A stretch of DNA of 64,000 bases from Gordonia sp. 'Campus' (GTDB lineage: Bacteria > Actinomycetota > Actinomycetes > Mycobacteriales > Mycobacteriaceae): positions 62,593 to 126,592 of the forward strand of contig NZ_JAKOIW010000016.1 of NCBI RefSeq assembly GCF_022206305.1, written 5' to 3'. This document shows, one piece after another, positions 56,773 through 64,000 of the stretch. The notes under the pieces were generated by a model. It worked only from the letters and a program-made list of their open reading frames with translations, had not been told where the DNA came from and ran no database searches. The position numbers were made by a program, and so were the translations under genes. The stretch's first letter is position 1; each line of letters starts with the position of its first letter.

Positions 56773-57179
56773 TGCCTCCGAAGTCACGTAGCGCAGGCCC
56801 CAAGAAGGGCACCCGCCGTCGCGATAAGAAGAACGTCCCGCACGGCCACGCACACATCAAGTCGACGTTCAACAACACCATCGTGTCGATCAGCGATCCC
56901 AGCGGCAACATCATCAGCTGGGCGTCGTCGGGCCACGTCGGTTTCAAGGGCTCGCGCAAGAGCACCCCGTTCGCGGCTCAGCTCGCGGCCGAGAACGCTG
57001 CGCGCAAGGCCCAGGAACACGGCGTCAAGAAGGTCGACGTCTTCGTCAAGGGACCGGGTTCGGGTCGCGAGACCGCCATCCGCTCCCTGCAGGCAGCCGG
57101 CCTCGAGGTCGGCACCATCTCCGATGTGACCCCGCAGCCGCACAACGGTTGCCGTCCGCCCAAGCGGCGCCGGGTCTAG
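56772..57179 (+). CDS. rpsK: 30S ribosomal protein S11
   Basis: A 135-residue S11. [19 protein letters not shown] and [19 protein letters not shown] plus the C-terminal [18 protein letters not shown] are diagnostic. It forms part of the platform near the Shine-Dalgarno helix. The ATG overlaps the rpsM stop by one base. Confidence 0.98.
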   Translation: MPPKSRSAGPKKGTRRRDKKNVPHGHAHIKSTFNNTIVSISDPSGNIISWASSGHVGFKGSRKSTPFAAQLAAENAARKAQEHGVKKVDVFVKGPGSGRETAIRSLQAAGLEVGTISDVTPQPHNGCRPPKRRRV

Positions 57180-57200
57180 CGGGAAAGGAAGAGATAAGAC

Positions 57201-57806
57201 ATGGCTCGTTATACCGGCCCCGCAACAAAGAAGTCCCGTCGCCTCCGCGTCGACCTCATCGGTGGAGACGCAGCGTTCGAGCGTCGCCCCTACCCGCCCG
57301 GCCAGCACGGCCGTTCGCGGATCAAGGAGAGCGAGTACCTGCTCCAGCTGCAGGAGAAGCAGAAGGCCCGCTTCACCTACGGCGTCATGGAGAAGCAGTT
57401 CCGCCGCTACTTCGAAGAGGCGAACCGTCGCAACGGCAAGACCGGTGACGAACTGCTGAAGCTCCTCGAGACCCGTCTCGACAACGTCGTCTACCGCTCG
57501 GGCATCGCCCGGACCCGTCGCCAGGCCCGCCAGCTGGTCAGCCACGGCCACTTCACCGTCAACGGTGTGAAGGTCGACGTGCCCAGCTACCGCGTCAGCC
57601 AGTACGACATCATCGACGTCCGCCCGAAGTCGCTGCAGACCGTCCCGTTCCAGATCGCCAAGGAGCTCGTCGGCGATCGTCCGGTCCCGGGTTGGCTCCA
57701 GGTCGTGCCGTCGACCCTGCGCATCCTCGTGCACAGCGTGCCCGAGCGTGCTCAGATCGACGTCCCGCTCACCGAGCAGCTCATCGTCGAGTTCTACTCG
57801 AAGTAA
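57201..57806 (+). CDS. rpsD: 30S ribosomal protein S4
   Basis: A 201-residue S4. MARYTGPATKKSRRLRVDL, the S4 domain RLDNVVYRSGIARTRRQARQ (split) and NGVKVDVPSYRVSQYD. It nucleates 16S rRNA assembly. No N-terminal Cys-x2-Cys zinc site is present, so it is the zinc-independent form. An 80-bp gap separates it from rpoA. Confidence 0.98.
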   Translation: MARYTGPATKKSRRLRVDLIGGDAAFERRPYPPGQHGRSRIKESEYLLQLQEKQKARFTYGVMEKQFRRYFEEANRRNGKTGDELLKLLETRLDNVVYRSGIARTRRQARQLVSHGHFTVNGVKVDVPSYRVSQYDIIDVRPKSLQTVPFQIAKELVGDRPVPGWLQVVPSTLRILVHSVPERAQIDVPLTEQLIVEFYSK

Positions 57807-57886
57807 GACACACCGTCCGACAGCAAACAGCTGTTCGGTATCCCTTCTACGAAGTCATATAGCGGGCTTCACAAGGAGAAACAGAA

Positions 57887-58939
57887 ATGCTCATCTCACA
57901 GCGACCCACCCTCACCGAGGATGTCCTTGCCGAGAACCGCTCGAAGTTCGTCATCGAGCCGCTCGAGCCGGGCTTCGGTTACACCCTCGGTAACTCGCTG
58001 CGTCGTACCCTGCTCAGCTCGATCCCGGGCGCCGCCATCACCAGCATCCGGATCGACGGTGTCCTCCATGAGTTCACGACCGTCGCCGGGGTCAAGGAAG
58101 ACGTCACCGACATCATCTTGAACCTCAAGGGCCTCGTGGTCAGCTCCGACGAGGACGAGCCGGTCACCATGTACGTCCGCAAGCAGGGTCCGGGCACCGT
58201 CACCGGCGCCGACATCGTGCCCCCGGCCGGTGTCACCGTGCACAACCCCGATCTGCACATCGCGACCCTCAACGACAAGGGCAAGCTCGAGATCGAGCTC
58301 GTCGTCGAGCGGGGCCGCGGCTACGTTCCGGCCGTGCAGAACAAGGCGTCGGGTGCCGAGATCGGCCGCATCCCGGTCGACTCGATCTACTCGCCGGTGC
58401 TCAAGGTGACCTACAAGGTCGAGGCCACCCGTGTCGAGCAGCGCACCGACTTCGATCGGCTCGTGCTCGACGTGGAGACCAAGAACTCGATCAGCGCGCG
58501 TGACGCGCTGGCGTCGGCGGGCAAGACCCTGGTGGAGCTGTTCGGGCTCGCCCGGGAGCTCAACGTCGAGGCCGAGGGCATCGAGATCGGGCCGTCGCCG
58601 GCGGAGGCCGACCACATCGCGTCGTTCAGCCTGCCGATCGAGGATCTCGAGCTGACCGTTCGTTCCTACAACTGCCTCAAGCGCGAGGGTGTGCACACCG
58701 TCGGCGAGCTGGTTGCCCGGACCGAGTCGGATCTGCTCGACATCCGCAACTTCGGCCAGAAGTCGATCGACGAGGTCAAGGTCAAGCTGCACGCGCTCGG
58801 CCTGTCCCTCAAGGACAGCCCGGCCAGCTTCGATCCGTCGCAGGTCGCGGGTTACGACCCGGCCACCGGCACGTGGTCGGAAGACGCGTCCTTCGACGCC
58901 GATTCCGGTGAGGATTTCGCGGAGACCGAGCAGCTGTAG
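57887..58939 (+). CDS. rpoA: RNA polymerase alpha subunit
   Basis: A 350-residue alpha subunit. The N-terminal dimer domain ([39 protein letters not shown]) assembles beta and beta-prime. The C-terminal domain (about 255-315; [20 protein letters not shown] and [20 protein letters not shown]) binds UP elements and activators. An acidic tail of about 30 residues follows. Preceded by AAGGAGAAAC. Confidence 0.98.
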   Translation: MLISQRPTLTEDVLAENRSKFVIEPLEPGFGYTLGNSLRRTLLSSIPGAAITSIRIDGVLHEFTTVAGVKEDVTDIILNLKGLVVSSDEDEPVTMYVRKQGPGTVTGADIVPPAGVTVHNPDLHIATLNDKGKLEIELVVERGRGYVPAVQNKASGAEIGRIPVDSIYSPVLKVTYKVEATRVEQRTDFDRLVLDVETKNSISARDALASAGKTLVELFGLARELNVEAEGIEIGPSPAEADHIASFSLPIEDLELTVRSYNCLKREGVHTVGELVARTESDLLDIRNFGQKSIDEVKVKLHALGLSLKDSPASFDPSQVAGYDPATGTWSEDASFDADSGEDFAETEQL

Positions 58940-59023
58940 TCGCTCTACAGCGGCGGTAGCTGTCATTCGCACACACCCCTGACTTCCGCATCGTGTGATG
59001 CGGGGTCCTCCTAGGAGAAGACA

Positions 59024-59650
59024 ATGCCCAAGCCCACCAAGGGACGCCGCCTCGGCGGGTCGGCCAGCCACCAGAAGGCGATGCTGGCGAACCTCGCCAC
59101 GTCGCTCTTCGAGCACGGCCGCATCACCACCACGGAAGCCAAGGCCAAGCGCCTGCGTCCGTACGCGGAGAAGATCATCACCCACGCCAAGGCCGGCAAG
59201 CTGGCCAACCGTCGTGAGGTGCTGAAGGACATCCGCAACAAGGACGTCGTGCACACGCTGTTCGACGAGATCGGCCCGTTCTTCGCCGATCGTCCCGGTG
59301 GTTACACCCGCATCATCAAGACGCTGCCGCGCAAGGGCGACAACGCCCCCATGGCCGTGATCGAGCTGGTGCGCGAGACCACCGCGTCGAGCGAGGCAAG
59401 CCGTGCGACCCGCGTCGCCGCCTCCAAGAAGGCCGCCGAGGACAAGCTCGACGCCACCGAAGAGGTTGTCGCCGATACCGACTCCTCCGACTCTGCGGAG
59501 AACGTGGTGGAGGCTGTCGAAGCAGACGCCACCGACGCCCAGGTCGCCAACGCCGACGCCGTCGCCGAAGCTGTCGATGACGAGTCGACCGCGGCAACCG
59601 CTCCCGATGCCGAGGCAGCCGGAGCCGACGTCGACGGTGACAAGAAGTAG
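59024..59650 (+). CDS. rplQ: 50S ribosomal protein L17 with long acidic tail
   Basis: A 208-residue L17. The core (about 1-120), [20 protein letters not shown] and the PAP-like [20 protein letters not shown], is followed by an 85-residue Ala/Glu/Asp/Val-rich extension of unknown function, as in mycobacteria, where L17 is also long. E. coli L17 is 127 residues. The stop lies 14 bp inside the truA gene if truA starts at 59637. Confidence 0.97.
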   Translation: MPKPTKGRRLGGSASHQKAMLANLATSLFEHGRITTTEAKAKRLRPYAEKIITHAKAGKLANRREVLKDIRNKDVVHTLFDEIGPFFADRPGGYTRIIKTLPRKGDNAPMAVIELVRETTASSEASRATRVAASKKAAEDKLDATEEVVADTDSSDSAENVVEAVEADATDAQVANADAVAEAVDDESTAATAPDAEAAGADVDGDKK

Positions 59651-60545
59651 TCGACTGAGTCGAGAACCGCAGACCGAACCCGTCGGCGCCGATTCCGGTG
59701 CCGACGGGTTCTGTCGTCTCCGCTTCGACATCTCCTACGACGGGACCGATTTCGCCGGGTGGGCACGGCAGATCGGTCAGCGCAGCGTGTGCGAGGACCT
59801 CGAGACACGGTTGTCGACGGTGCTGCGCGTCCCCGTCCGCCTGACGGTGGCGGGCCGAACAGACGCCGGCGTCCACGCGACGGGGCAGGTCGCGCACGCC
59901 GACGTTCCGCGTTCGGCACTGGCGACTCGGTCGATCGCCGGTGACCCCTCGACGCTCGTCGGGCGGCTGGCGAAGATGTGTCCCGGCGACGTACGGGTGA
60001 CAGCGGTGCGGGTGGTCCCCGGCGAGTTCGACGCGCGGTTCTCGGCCTTACGTCGTCACTACCGCTACCGCCTGACCGATGCGCGGTGGGGTCCCGAGCC
60101 GGTGGTGGCCCGCACGACGTCGACGTGGCGTCGACCCCTCGACGTCGACGCGATGAACGCCGCGTCGTCGGAGTTGTTGGGGCTCAATGACTTCGCGGCA
60201 TTCTGTCGTCGGCGCGAAGGTGCGACGACGATTCGCGACCTGCAGCGTTTTGCCTGGACTCGGGATGCCGACGGCGTGCTGATCGGCGAGGTGAGCGCGG
60301 ACGCGTTCTGCTGGTCGATGGTGCGTTCGCTCGTCGGCGCGGTCGCGAGCGTCGGCGATGGCCGACGTGACATCGACTGGTGCCGTGCACTTCTCGCGAA
60401 GCGGGAGCGCAGCAGCGAGGTGCCGGTCGCCGAGGCTCGCGGACTCTGTCTGGTCGGCGTCGACTATCCGGCCGACGACGAACTCGCCGCCCGCAACACG
60501 GTGACCCGCGACGTCCGCGGGTCGACCGGGTGCTGCGGGGGTTGA
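59637..60545 (+). CDS. truA: tRNA pseudouridine(38-40) synthase
   Basis: A 302-residue TruA. The catalytic Asp is in [13 protein letters not shown], preceded by [17 protein letters not shown]. The C-terminal half contains [18 protein letters not shown] (LRRHYRYRL) and [18 protein letters not shown]. It isomerises uridines 38-40 in the anticodon stem. The GTG at 59637 overlaps rplQ by 14 bp; the longer frame upstream only reads through rplQ in another frame. Confidence 0.92.
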   Translation: MTRSSRLSREPQTEPVGADSGADGFCRLRFDISYDGTDFAGWARQIGQRSVCEDLETRLSTVLRVPVRLTVAGRTDAGVHATGQVAHADVPRSALATRSIAGDPSTLVGRLAKMCPGDVRVTAVRVVPGEFDARFSALRRHYRYRLTDARWGPEPVVARTTSTWRRPLDVDAMNAASSELLGLNDFAAFCRRREGATTIRDLQRFAWTRDADGVLIGEVSADAFCWSMVRSLVGAVASVGDGRRDIDWCRALLAKRERSSEVPVAEARGLCLVGVDYPADDELAARNTVTRDVRGSTGCCGG

Positions 60546-60565
60546 TGCTCAAGGGGCTGACGCAC

Positions 60566-60650
60566 ACCGCCCCTGAAATCCGCTCTCCACAGATTTATCG
60601 ACGACGAAATGTCGGCCGTGTCGCTCTGGAGGGTGGATTTCAGGGGCGGT
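60566..60650. repeat. Long inverted repeat between truA and the TM2 gene
   Basis: A 16-bp perfect inverted repeat, 60566-60581 and 60635-60650 (ACCGCCCCTGAAATCC and its complement), is extended by G-U pairs and CTCCA/TGGAG (60585-60589 and 60627-60631) to a nearly continuous 24-bp stem. The 37-nt loop contains CAGATTTATCGACGACG. It lies between convergent genes and could be a two-way terminator or a small repeated palindromic element. Confidence 0.8.
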
Positions 60651-60686
60651 TGCGCTCGATGCTGCAGATTTGTGCAGGCGGTCGGC

Positions 60687-61406
60687 TCAGTTGCCGAGCT
60701 TGAGGCCGTTCTTGTCCCGCACGTTGCCGGTCAGCATCATGATGCCGTCGACGAGTGCCCAGACGGCGACACCGAAGATGATGACGAAACCGATGAGAAC
60801 GATCGCCGTGATGTACCCGAGTACCGTCAGGCCCAGCTGGATCGCGCCGGTCTTGTTGTCGCCGATGTAGAAGCGGCCGACGCCGAGGCTGCCGAGGAAG
60901 ATCTGCAGCAGGCCCGCCACGAGCTTGGACTTGTCCGACAGCGGTTCACCCGTCGCGGGATCGCGGCCGTAGGGCGCGGTGGGATCGGGCGCCCCGCCGT
61001 AACCGTACTGGGGAGCCCCATAACCCGGGGTGGGGTACGCCGGCGCCGCTCCATAGGGCTGGGCCCCGTACTGCTGCTGGGCCCCGTACTGCTGGTCACC
61101 GAATTGCTGTTGGGCCCCGTACTGCTGCTGCGCATCGTAGGGCTGGCCGGTTCCGTACTCTTGCGCGCCGGACGGCTGTGAACCGTACTGCTGGGACCCG
61201 TACTGGTCGGCCCCGTACTGGGGAGATCCGTACTGCTGCGAGCCGTATGGGGACTGGGTGTCCTGGCCGGCGCCGAAGGCGGTCGTGGCCCCGGAGTCCT
61301 GCGTCGAGTCGGTCGGCGTCGTGCCGGGCTGGCTCTGGTCGGAGGGTGCAGGGTTCTTGACGAACGGATCGTGCGGCTTGTCCCCGGAGTTGTCGGGACT
61401 GGTCAT
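60687..61406 (-). CDS. TM2-domain membrane protein with QYG/SQQYG repeats
   Basis: A 239-residue protein. Residues about 45-135 are a Gln/Tyr/Gly/Pro-rich low-complexity stretch with many QQYG, SPQYG and AQQQYG units. The C-terminal about 80 residues form a TM2 domain: KSKLVAGLLQIFLGSLGVGR, then FYIGDNKTGAIQLGL and WALVDGIMMLTGN, two or three membrane segments. The ATG at 61406 has a GGAGGACC ribosome binding site. The function of TM2 proteins in actinobacteria is unknown. The repeat region is disordered and prone to length variation. Confidence 0.85.
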   Translation of the reverse strand: MTSPDNSGDKPHDPFVKNPAPSDQSQPGTTPTDSTQDSGATTAFGAGQDTQSPYGSQQYGSPQYGADQYGSQQYGSQPSGAQEYGTGQPYDAQQQYGAQQQFGDQQYGAQQQYGAQPYGAAPAYPTPGYGAPQYGYGGAPDPTAPYGRDPATGEPLSDKSKLVAGLLQIFLGSLGVGRFYIGDNKTGAIQLGLTVLGYITAIVLIGFVIIFGVAVWALVDGIMMLTGNVRDKNGLKLGN

Positions 61407-61456
61407 CAGGTGGTCCTCCTCGTGGGTGATCGACTCATCTTTGTGTGTTCGGGCGT

Positions 61457-61999
61457 TCAGGCCCTGGTTGCCAGGTCGCGCGCGTAGTACACCCGCCCGG
61501 ACACATCGCTCATGGTCCACGGCGAGGTGGCCGGGATGTTGGTGACGTGCATACCGCCGCCCGCGCCCCGGACCCGAACCTGGATGTAACCCGTCGTGCG
61601 GCGTTCTTTCATGAGCAAGAACAGCAGACTCAGAAAGCAGACCAGAAAGAAACCGACGAGCGCCAGCACCAGGCCCGTCTGGGACATCTGTTCGGTCGAC
61701 ACCGACATGTCGGTGACCTCCCACTGCGAACCCGCGATCGGGAACGTACCCGAGGGCGTGATCACGTAGTGCTGGGTACACGTGATGTCGCCGATGACGA
61801 CCAACGGCGGCTCGGGGAGGGCTGCAGCGCCGGCGTCGAAGTAGGGCATGTTCTGCCCGGGAATCGCACCGGGAGTCGGGAATTGGGCCGGCGCGGACAT
61901 GAACCCGGGGCTCGAGTCGTACGCGTTCGGCTGATGCGGCAACGGCCATGTGCCGTGGTCGCCGCTACCGGGGTGGGTCATCCCGCAATGGTGGCACAC
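61457..61999 (-). CDS. Uncharacterised single-segment membrane protein
   Basis: A 180-residue protein (or 174 with the ATG at 61981). With the GTG start it begins MCHHCGMTHPGSGDHG, a possible metal-binding CxxC. A Pro/Gly-rich stretch and a conserved-looking domain (VVIGDITCTQHYVITPSG, QWEVTDMSVS) precede one membrane segment (GLVLALVGFFLVCFLSLLFLL) and a short C-terminal beta-like region. I do not recognise the family. It lies between an alpha/beta hydrolase gene and the TM2 gene on the same strand with short gaps. Confidence 0.6.
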   Translation of the reverse strand: MCHHCGMTHPGSGDHGTWPLPHQPNAYDSSPGFMSAPAQFPTPGAIPGQNMPYFDAGAAALPEPPLVVIGDITCTQHYVITPSGTFPIAGSQWEVTDMSVSTEQMSQTGLVLALVGFFLVCFLSLLFLLMKERRTTGYIQVRVRGAGGGMHVTNIPATSPWTMSDVSGRVYYARDLATRA

Positions 62000-62015
62000 C
62001 CGATGCCTCGGTGGG

Positions 62016-63086
62016 TCAGGTGGCGTTGCGCTCGTCTTCGAAGGCCTCGAGGACCTCGTCGACGGTGTCGTCGTCGCCGACGAACTGCTCGGGGTGCGCC
62101 CCCTCGGTCATGAGGTGGCGCCAGTTGAGCGGATCGAACTCGACCGGGGCGTGGCGCGAGATGAAGTCGATGACGACGCGGCAGAATCGTTCCGGGTCGT
62201 CGTGGAACGGGAAATGACCCGAGCCGGAGAATGTTTCGAGTTCTGAATGCGGGATCGCCGAATGTGCCAGCTCGCCGTGATGGTAGGGGATGACGATGTC
62301 GCGATCGCCCCAGACGAGAAGGACGGGTAACCGCTCGGTCAGGTAACAGCGATCGAGCATGGTGACAGACTGGCCCCGCCAGTCGACAACTGCGCGCAGG
62401 GTACGCAGGAAGGCGGCCGACGCGGTGGGGTCGGCGAGCCCGCCCAGCACGCGCATCAGGTCCTCGTGGTCGGCCAGGAGATGCTTCGGTGTCGCCGACG
62501 ACGGGAACAGCGGCGGCACCGGGGCGGCCACGACCGCCTTGGCGATGGTGGTGAGGCCCGGTACCACGCCGGGGATGCGGAGGGTCGACAACAGTTGTGG
62601 GATCACCGGGAGGGAGAACAACCGCAGGGCCGGGTTGACGTCGCGGGTGACTCCGCCGGCGGCGACCAGCACGAGGCGTTCGACGAACCGCGGGAACTGG
62701 TAGCAGAACTGCATCGCCACACCGCCACCGAGCGAGTGACCGACGACGGTGACCTTGCTGATGCCCAGCACGACGAGCAGGTCGCGCATGCCGTTGGCGA
62801 AGGCCGGTACGGAGTAGTCGGCTCGGGGTTTGGCCGAGTGCCCGTGTCCGAGGAGGTCGGGCGCGATGACGGTGTAGTGCTGCGCGAGGATCGGGATGAC
62901 CTCGTCCCACGTCGACGAGTTGTCACCGATCCCGTGGATGAGCAGCAGCGCAGGTCCAGTACCCGCGATCCGGTACGCACGACGGTAGCCGTGGATGGTG
63001 TGGTACTCGACTCGGACGTCGGTGTCGGAGACCGGACGGAGTGTGGGGCCCGAGGTCGTCGTGGGCCCGGATGTCTGCGTCGGCAC
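62016..63086 (-). CDS. Alpha/beta-fold hydrolase
   Basis: A 356-residue hydrolase. The nucleophile elbow is VVGHSLGGG (Ser118), the HG oxyanion motif LLIHGIGDNSSTW, the acid in LLVWGDRDIVIP and the catalytic His in GSGHFPFHDDP. No signal peptide is visible. The GTG at 63086 has AGGAGGAG 7 nt upstream and is preferred over the longer frame. Esterase, haloperoxidase-like or epoxide-hydrolase-like activity is possible, and the substrate is unknown. Confidence 0.88.
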   Translation of the reverse strand: MPTQTSGPTTTSGPTLRPVSDTDVRVEYHTIHGYRRAYRIAGTGPALLLIHGIGDNSSTWDEVIPILAQHYTVIAPDLLGHGHSAKPRADYSVPAFANGMRDLLVVLGISKVTVVGHSLGGGVAMQFCYQFPRFVERLVLVAAGGVTRDVNPALRLFSLPVIPQLLSTLRIPGVVPGLTTIAKAVVAAPVPPLFPSSATPKHLLADHEDLMRVLGGLADPTASAAFLRTLRAVVDWRGQSVTMLDRCYLTERLPVLLVWGDRDIVIPYHHGELAHSAIPHSELETFSGSGHFPFHDDPERFCRVVIDFISRHAPVEFDPLNWRHLMTEGAHPEQFVGDDDTVDEVLEAFEDERNAT

Positions 63087-63279
63087 GGGTGATCTCCTCC
63101 TGGCTCGGGTCGGTCGGTCGGCGACGCGCTGATTCCCGCCAGTAAACCGCATGCCGCGCCGTCGTGCTCGCCGGGATGGGCGGGGGGCGGGTTACCGGCG
63201 TCTTAATGTCTGCCGACAGCTCGGCCATCCGGCTGCTGGAAAGCGCGGGCCGTGTCCGGACGTCACTACTCTGGACGTG

Positions 63280-63915
63280 GTGAACCCCTTCGACATCGAG
63301 TCGTTCGTCGCGACCGGTGGCCTCATCGGTCTGTGTGTGCTGATCTTCGTCGAGACCGGCATCCTGGTCGGGTTCATCTTCCCGGGGGACTCGGTGTTGT
63401 TCACCGCGGGCGTGTTCGCGGCCCAACCCGATCCGTTCGCTCCGCTGTGGTTGCTGTGTCTGGCCGTGCCCCTGGCGGCGATCGTCGGTGACCAGTGCGG
63501 CTACTTCATCGGCCGTCGGGTCGGACGCAGCGTCGTCGAGGGAAAGCTGATGCGCACCATCGGGCCCGAGTACCTCGCGAAGACCAATAAGTACTTCGAC
63601 CGTTTCGGTCCTCTCACCGTCTTCTTCGGCAGGTTCATCGGGATCGTGCGGACCCTCACCCCGCTGGTCGCCGGGTTCAGTGGCATGCCGCACCGCACGT
63701 TCACCTTCTTCAGCGTGCTGGGCAGCTTCGTCTGGGCGGCCGGGATCATCCTGCTCGGCTACTTCCTCGGCAACGTTCCGTTGATCCGCGACAACATCGA
63801 GATCTTCATCATCGGTTCCGTGCTCACCATCGTCGTGCCCACGTTCATCCACCTGGCACGCCGGTGGCGGATCGCGCGCAAGGTCCGGCGGGCGGACCGT
63901 TCGGACGCCGCTTAG
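63280..63915 (+). CDS. DedA-family membrane protein
   Basis: A 211-residue DedA/SNARE-associated protein with four to six hydrophobic segments. The family motifs are visible: GFIFPGDSVLFTAGVFA, DQCGYFIGRRVGR, FFGRFIGIVRTLTPLVAG and SFVWAAGIILLGYFLG with the conserved Arg residues. DedA proteins are thought to be lipid scramblases or flippases, for example of undecaprenyl phosphate or phosphatidylethanolamine. A second GTG at 63277 is possible and no ribosome binding site is visible, so a leaderless start is likely. The stop overlaps the end of the next convergent gene by 4 bp. Confidence 0.88.
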   Translation: MNPFDIESFVATGGLIGLCVLIFVETGILVGFIFPGDSVLFTAGVFAAQPDPFAPLWLLCLAVPLAAIVGDQCGYFIGRRVGRSVVEGKLMRTIGPEYLAKTNKYFDRFGPLTVFFGRFIGIVRTLTPLVAGFSGMPHRTFTFFSVLGSFVWAAGIILLGYFLGNVPLIRDNIEIFIIGSVLTIVVPTFIHLARRWRIARKVRRADRSDAA

Positions 63916-64000
63916 GCGTCTGCGCCTTTGGGGGCGATCCATTCGGGGTAGCTGGGTGGTGCGGGTGGGTCGAGGGCGAGGAGGTTGTACCACTCCCAGG
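63912..64000 (-). CDS. C-terminal end of a further gene (cut by window edge)
   Basis: An open frame enters from the right edge and stops at TAA (63914-63912). It encodes WEWYNLLALDPPAPPSYPEW, then IAPKGADA. A Pro/Trp-rich C-terminus of this kind is seen in some DUF222/HNH endonuclease proteins of actinobacteria, but 28 residues are too few to assign. The TAA and the dedA TAG share the bases TTAG. Confidence 0.4.
   Translation of the reverse strand, partial: WEWYNLLALDPPAPPSYPEWIAPKGADA

Overview
The window is high-GC actinobacterial DNA, most like Gordonia or a close relative in the Mycobacteriales. The signs are rpsH-rplF-rplR-rpsE-rpmD-rplO-secY-adk-map and infA-rpmJ-rpsM-rpsK-rpsD-rpoA-rplQ-truA gene strings, a short-form adenylate kinase, an L17 with a long acidic tail, a mycobacterial-type ugpAEBC importer, a PrpR-controlled methylcitrate operon, a KstD-like steroid dehydrogenase and many GTG starts. 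The genus is inferred from gene content, not from a database match.

Layout. (1) 1-11.2 kb, minus strand: a tightly overlapped surface-polysaccharide cluster with a Wzy-like polymerase, three GT4 glycosyltransferases, a Wzx-like flippase, a secreted PslG/GH39-like glycoside hydrolase, a Wzz-like chain-length protein, a HxxxDG acyltransferase and a lipase-like lipoprotein cut by the window edge. (2) 11.3-13.9 kb: a DUF4262 protein and a divergent MarR regulator/MFS exporter pair with clear operator repeats. (3) 14.0-22.5 kb, minus: narGHJI plus narK (respiratory nitrate reductase and nitrate/nitrite transporter), with a small cupin gene upstream. (4) 22.8-23.9 kb: a PQQ-type sugar dehydrogenase lipoprotein. 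(5) 24.1-29.7 kb, plus: a spc-type ribosomal operon that starts abruptly at rpsH after a structured leader, then secY-adk-map.

(6) 29.8-55.5 kb: metabolic and accessory genes lying between the spc-type and alpha-type ribosomal operons. They are an aminoacyl-phosphatidylglycerol synthase-like membrane protein; a KstD-like dehydrogenase divergent from a TetR regulator; ugpAEBC (glycerophosphodiester importer) with a 4 x 16 bp tandem repeat inside it; fdhD; a low-GC single-gene insertion encoding a DUF4209-like protein with a HEPN-type RNxxxHG motif; dtd; a SIMPL lipoprotein and a YvlD-like membrane protein; prpR divergent from prpDBC-pyc; and metE behind a cobalamin riboswitch. (7) 55.5-60.5 kb, plus: the infA to truA ribosomal operon. 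(8) 60.5-64 kb: a long inverted repeat, a TM2-domain protein with QYG repeats, a small membrane protein, an alpha/beta hydrolase, a DedA protein and the tail of a further gene entering from the right edge.

Functional links. prpDBC turns propionyl-CoA plus oxaloacetate into pyruvate and succinate, and the adjoining pyc can regenerate the oxaloacetate from that pyruvate. The polysaccharide cluster holds polymerase, flippase, co-polymerase and a clearing hydrolase, but no initiating glycosyltransferase is visible. The most likely under-described element is the foreign-looking DUF4209/HEPN gene at 39.8-41.65 kb, a candidate solitary defence gene. Many genes overlap by 4 bp (ATGA/GTGA), implying coupled translation.
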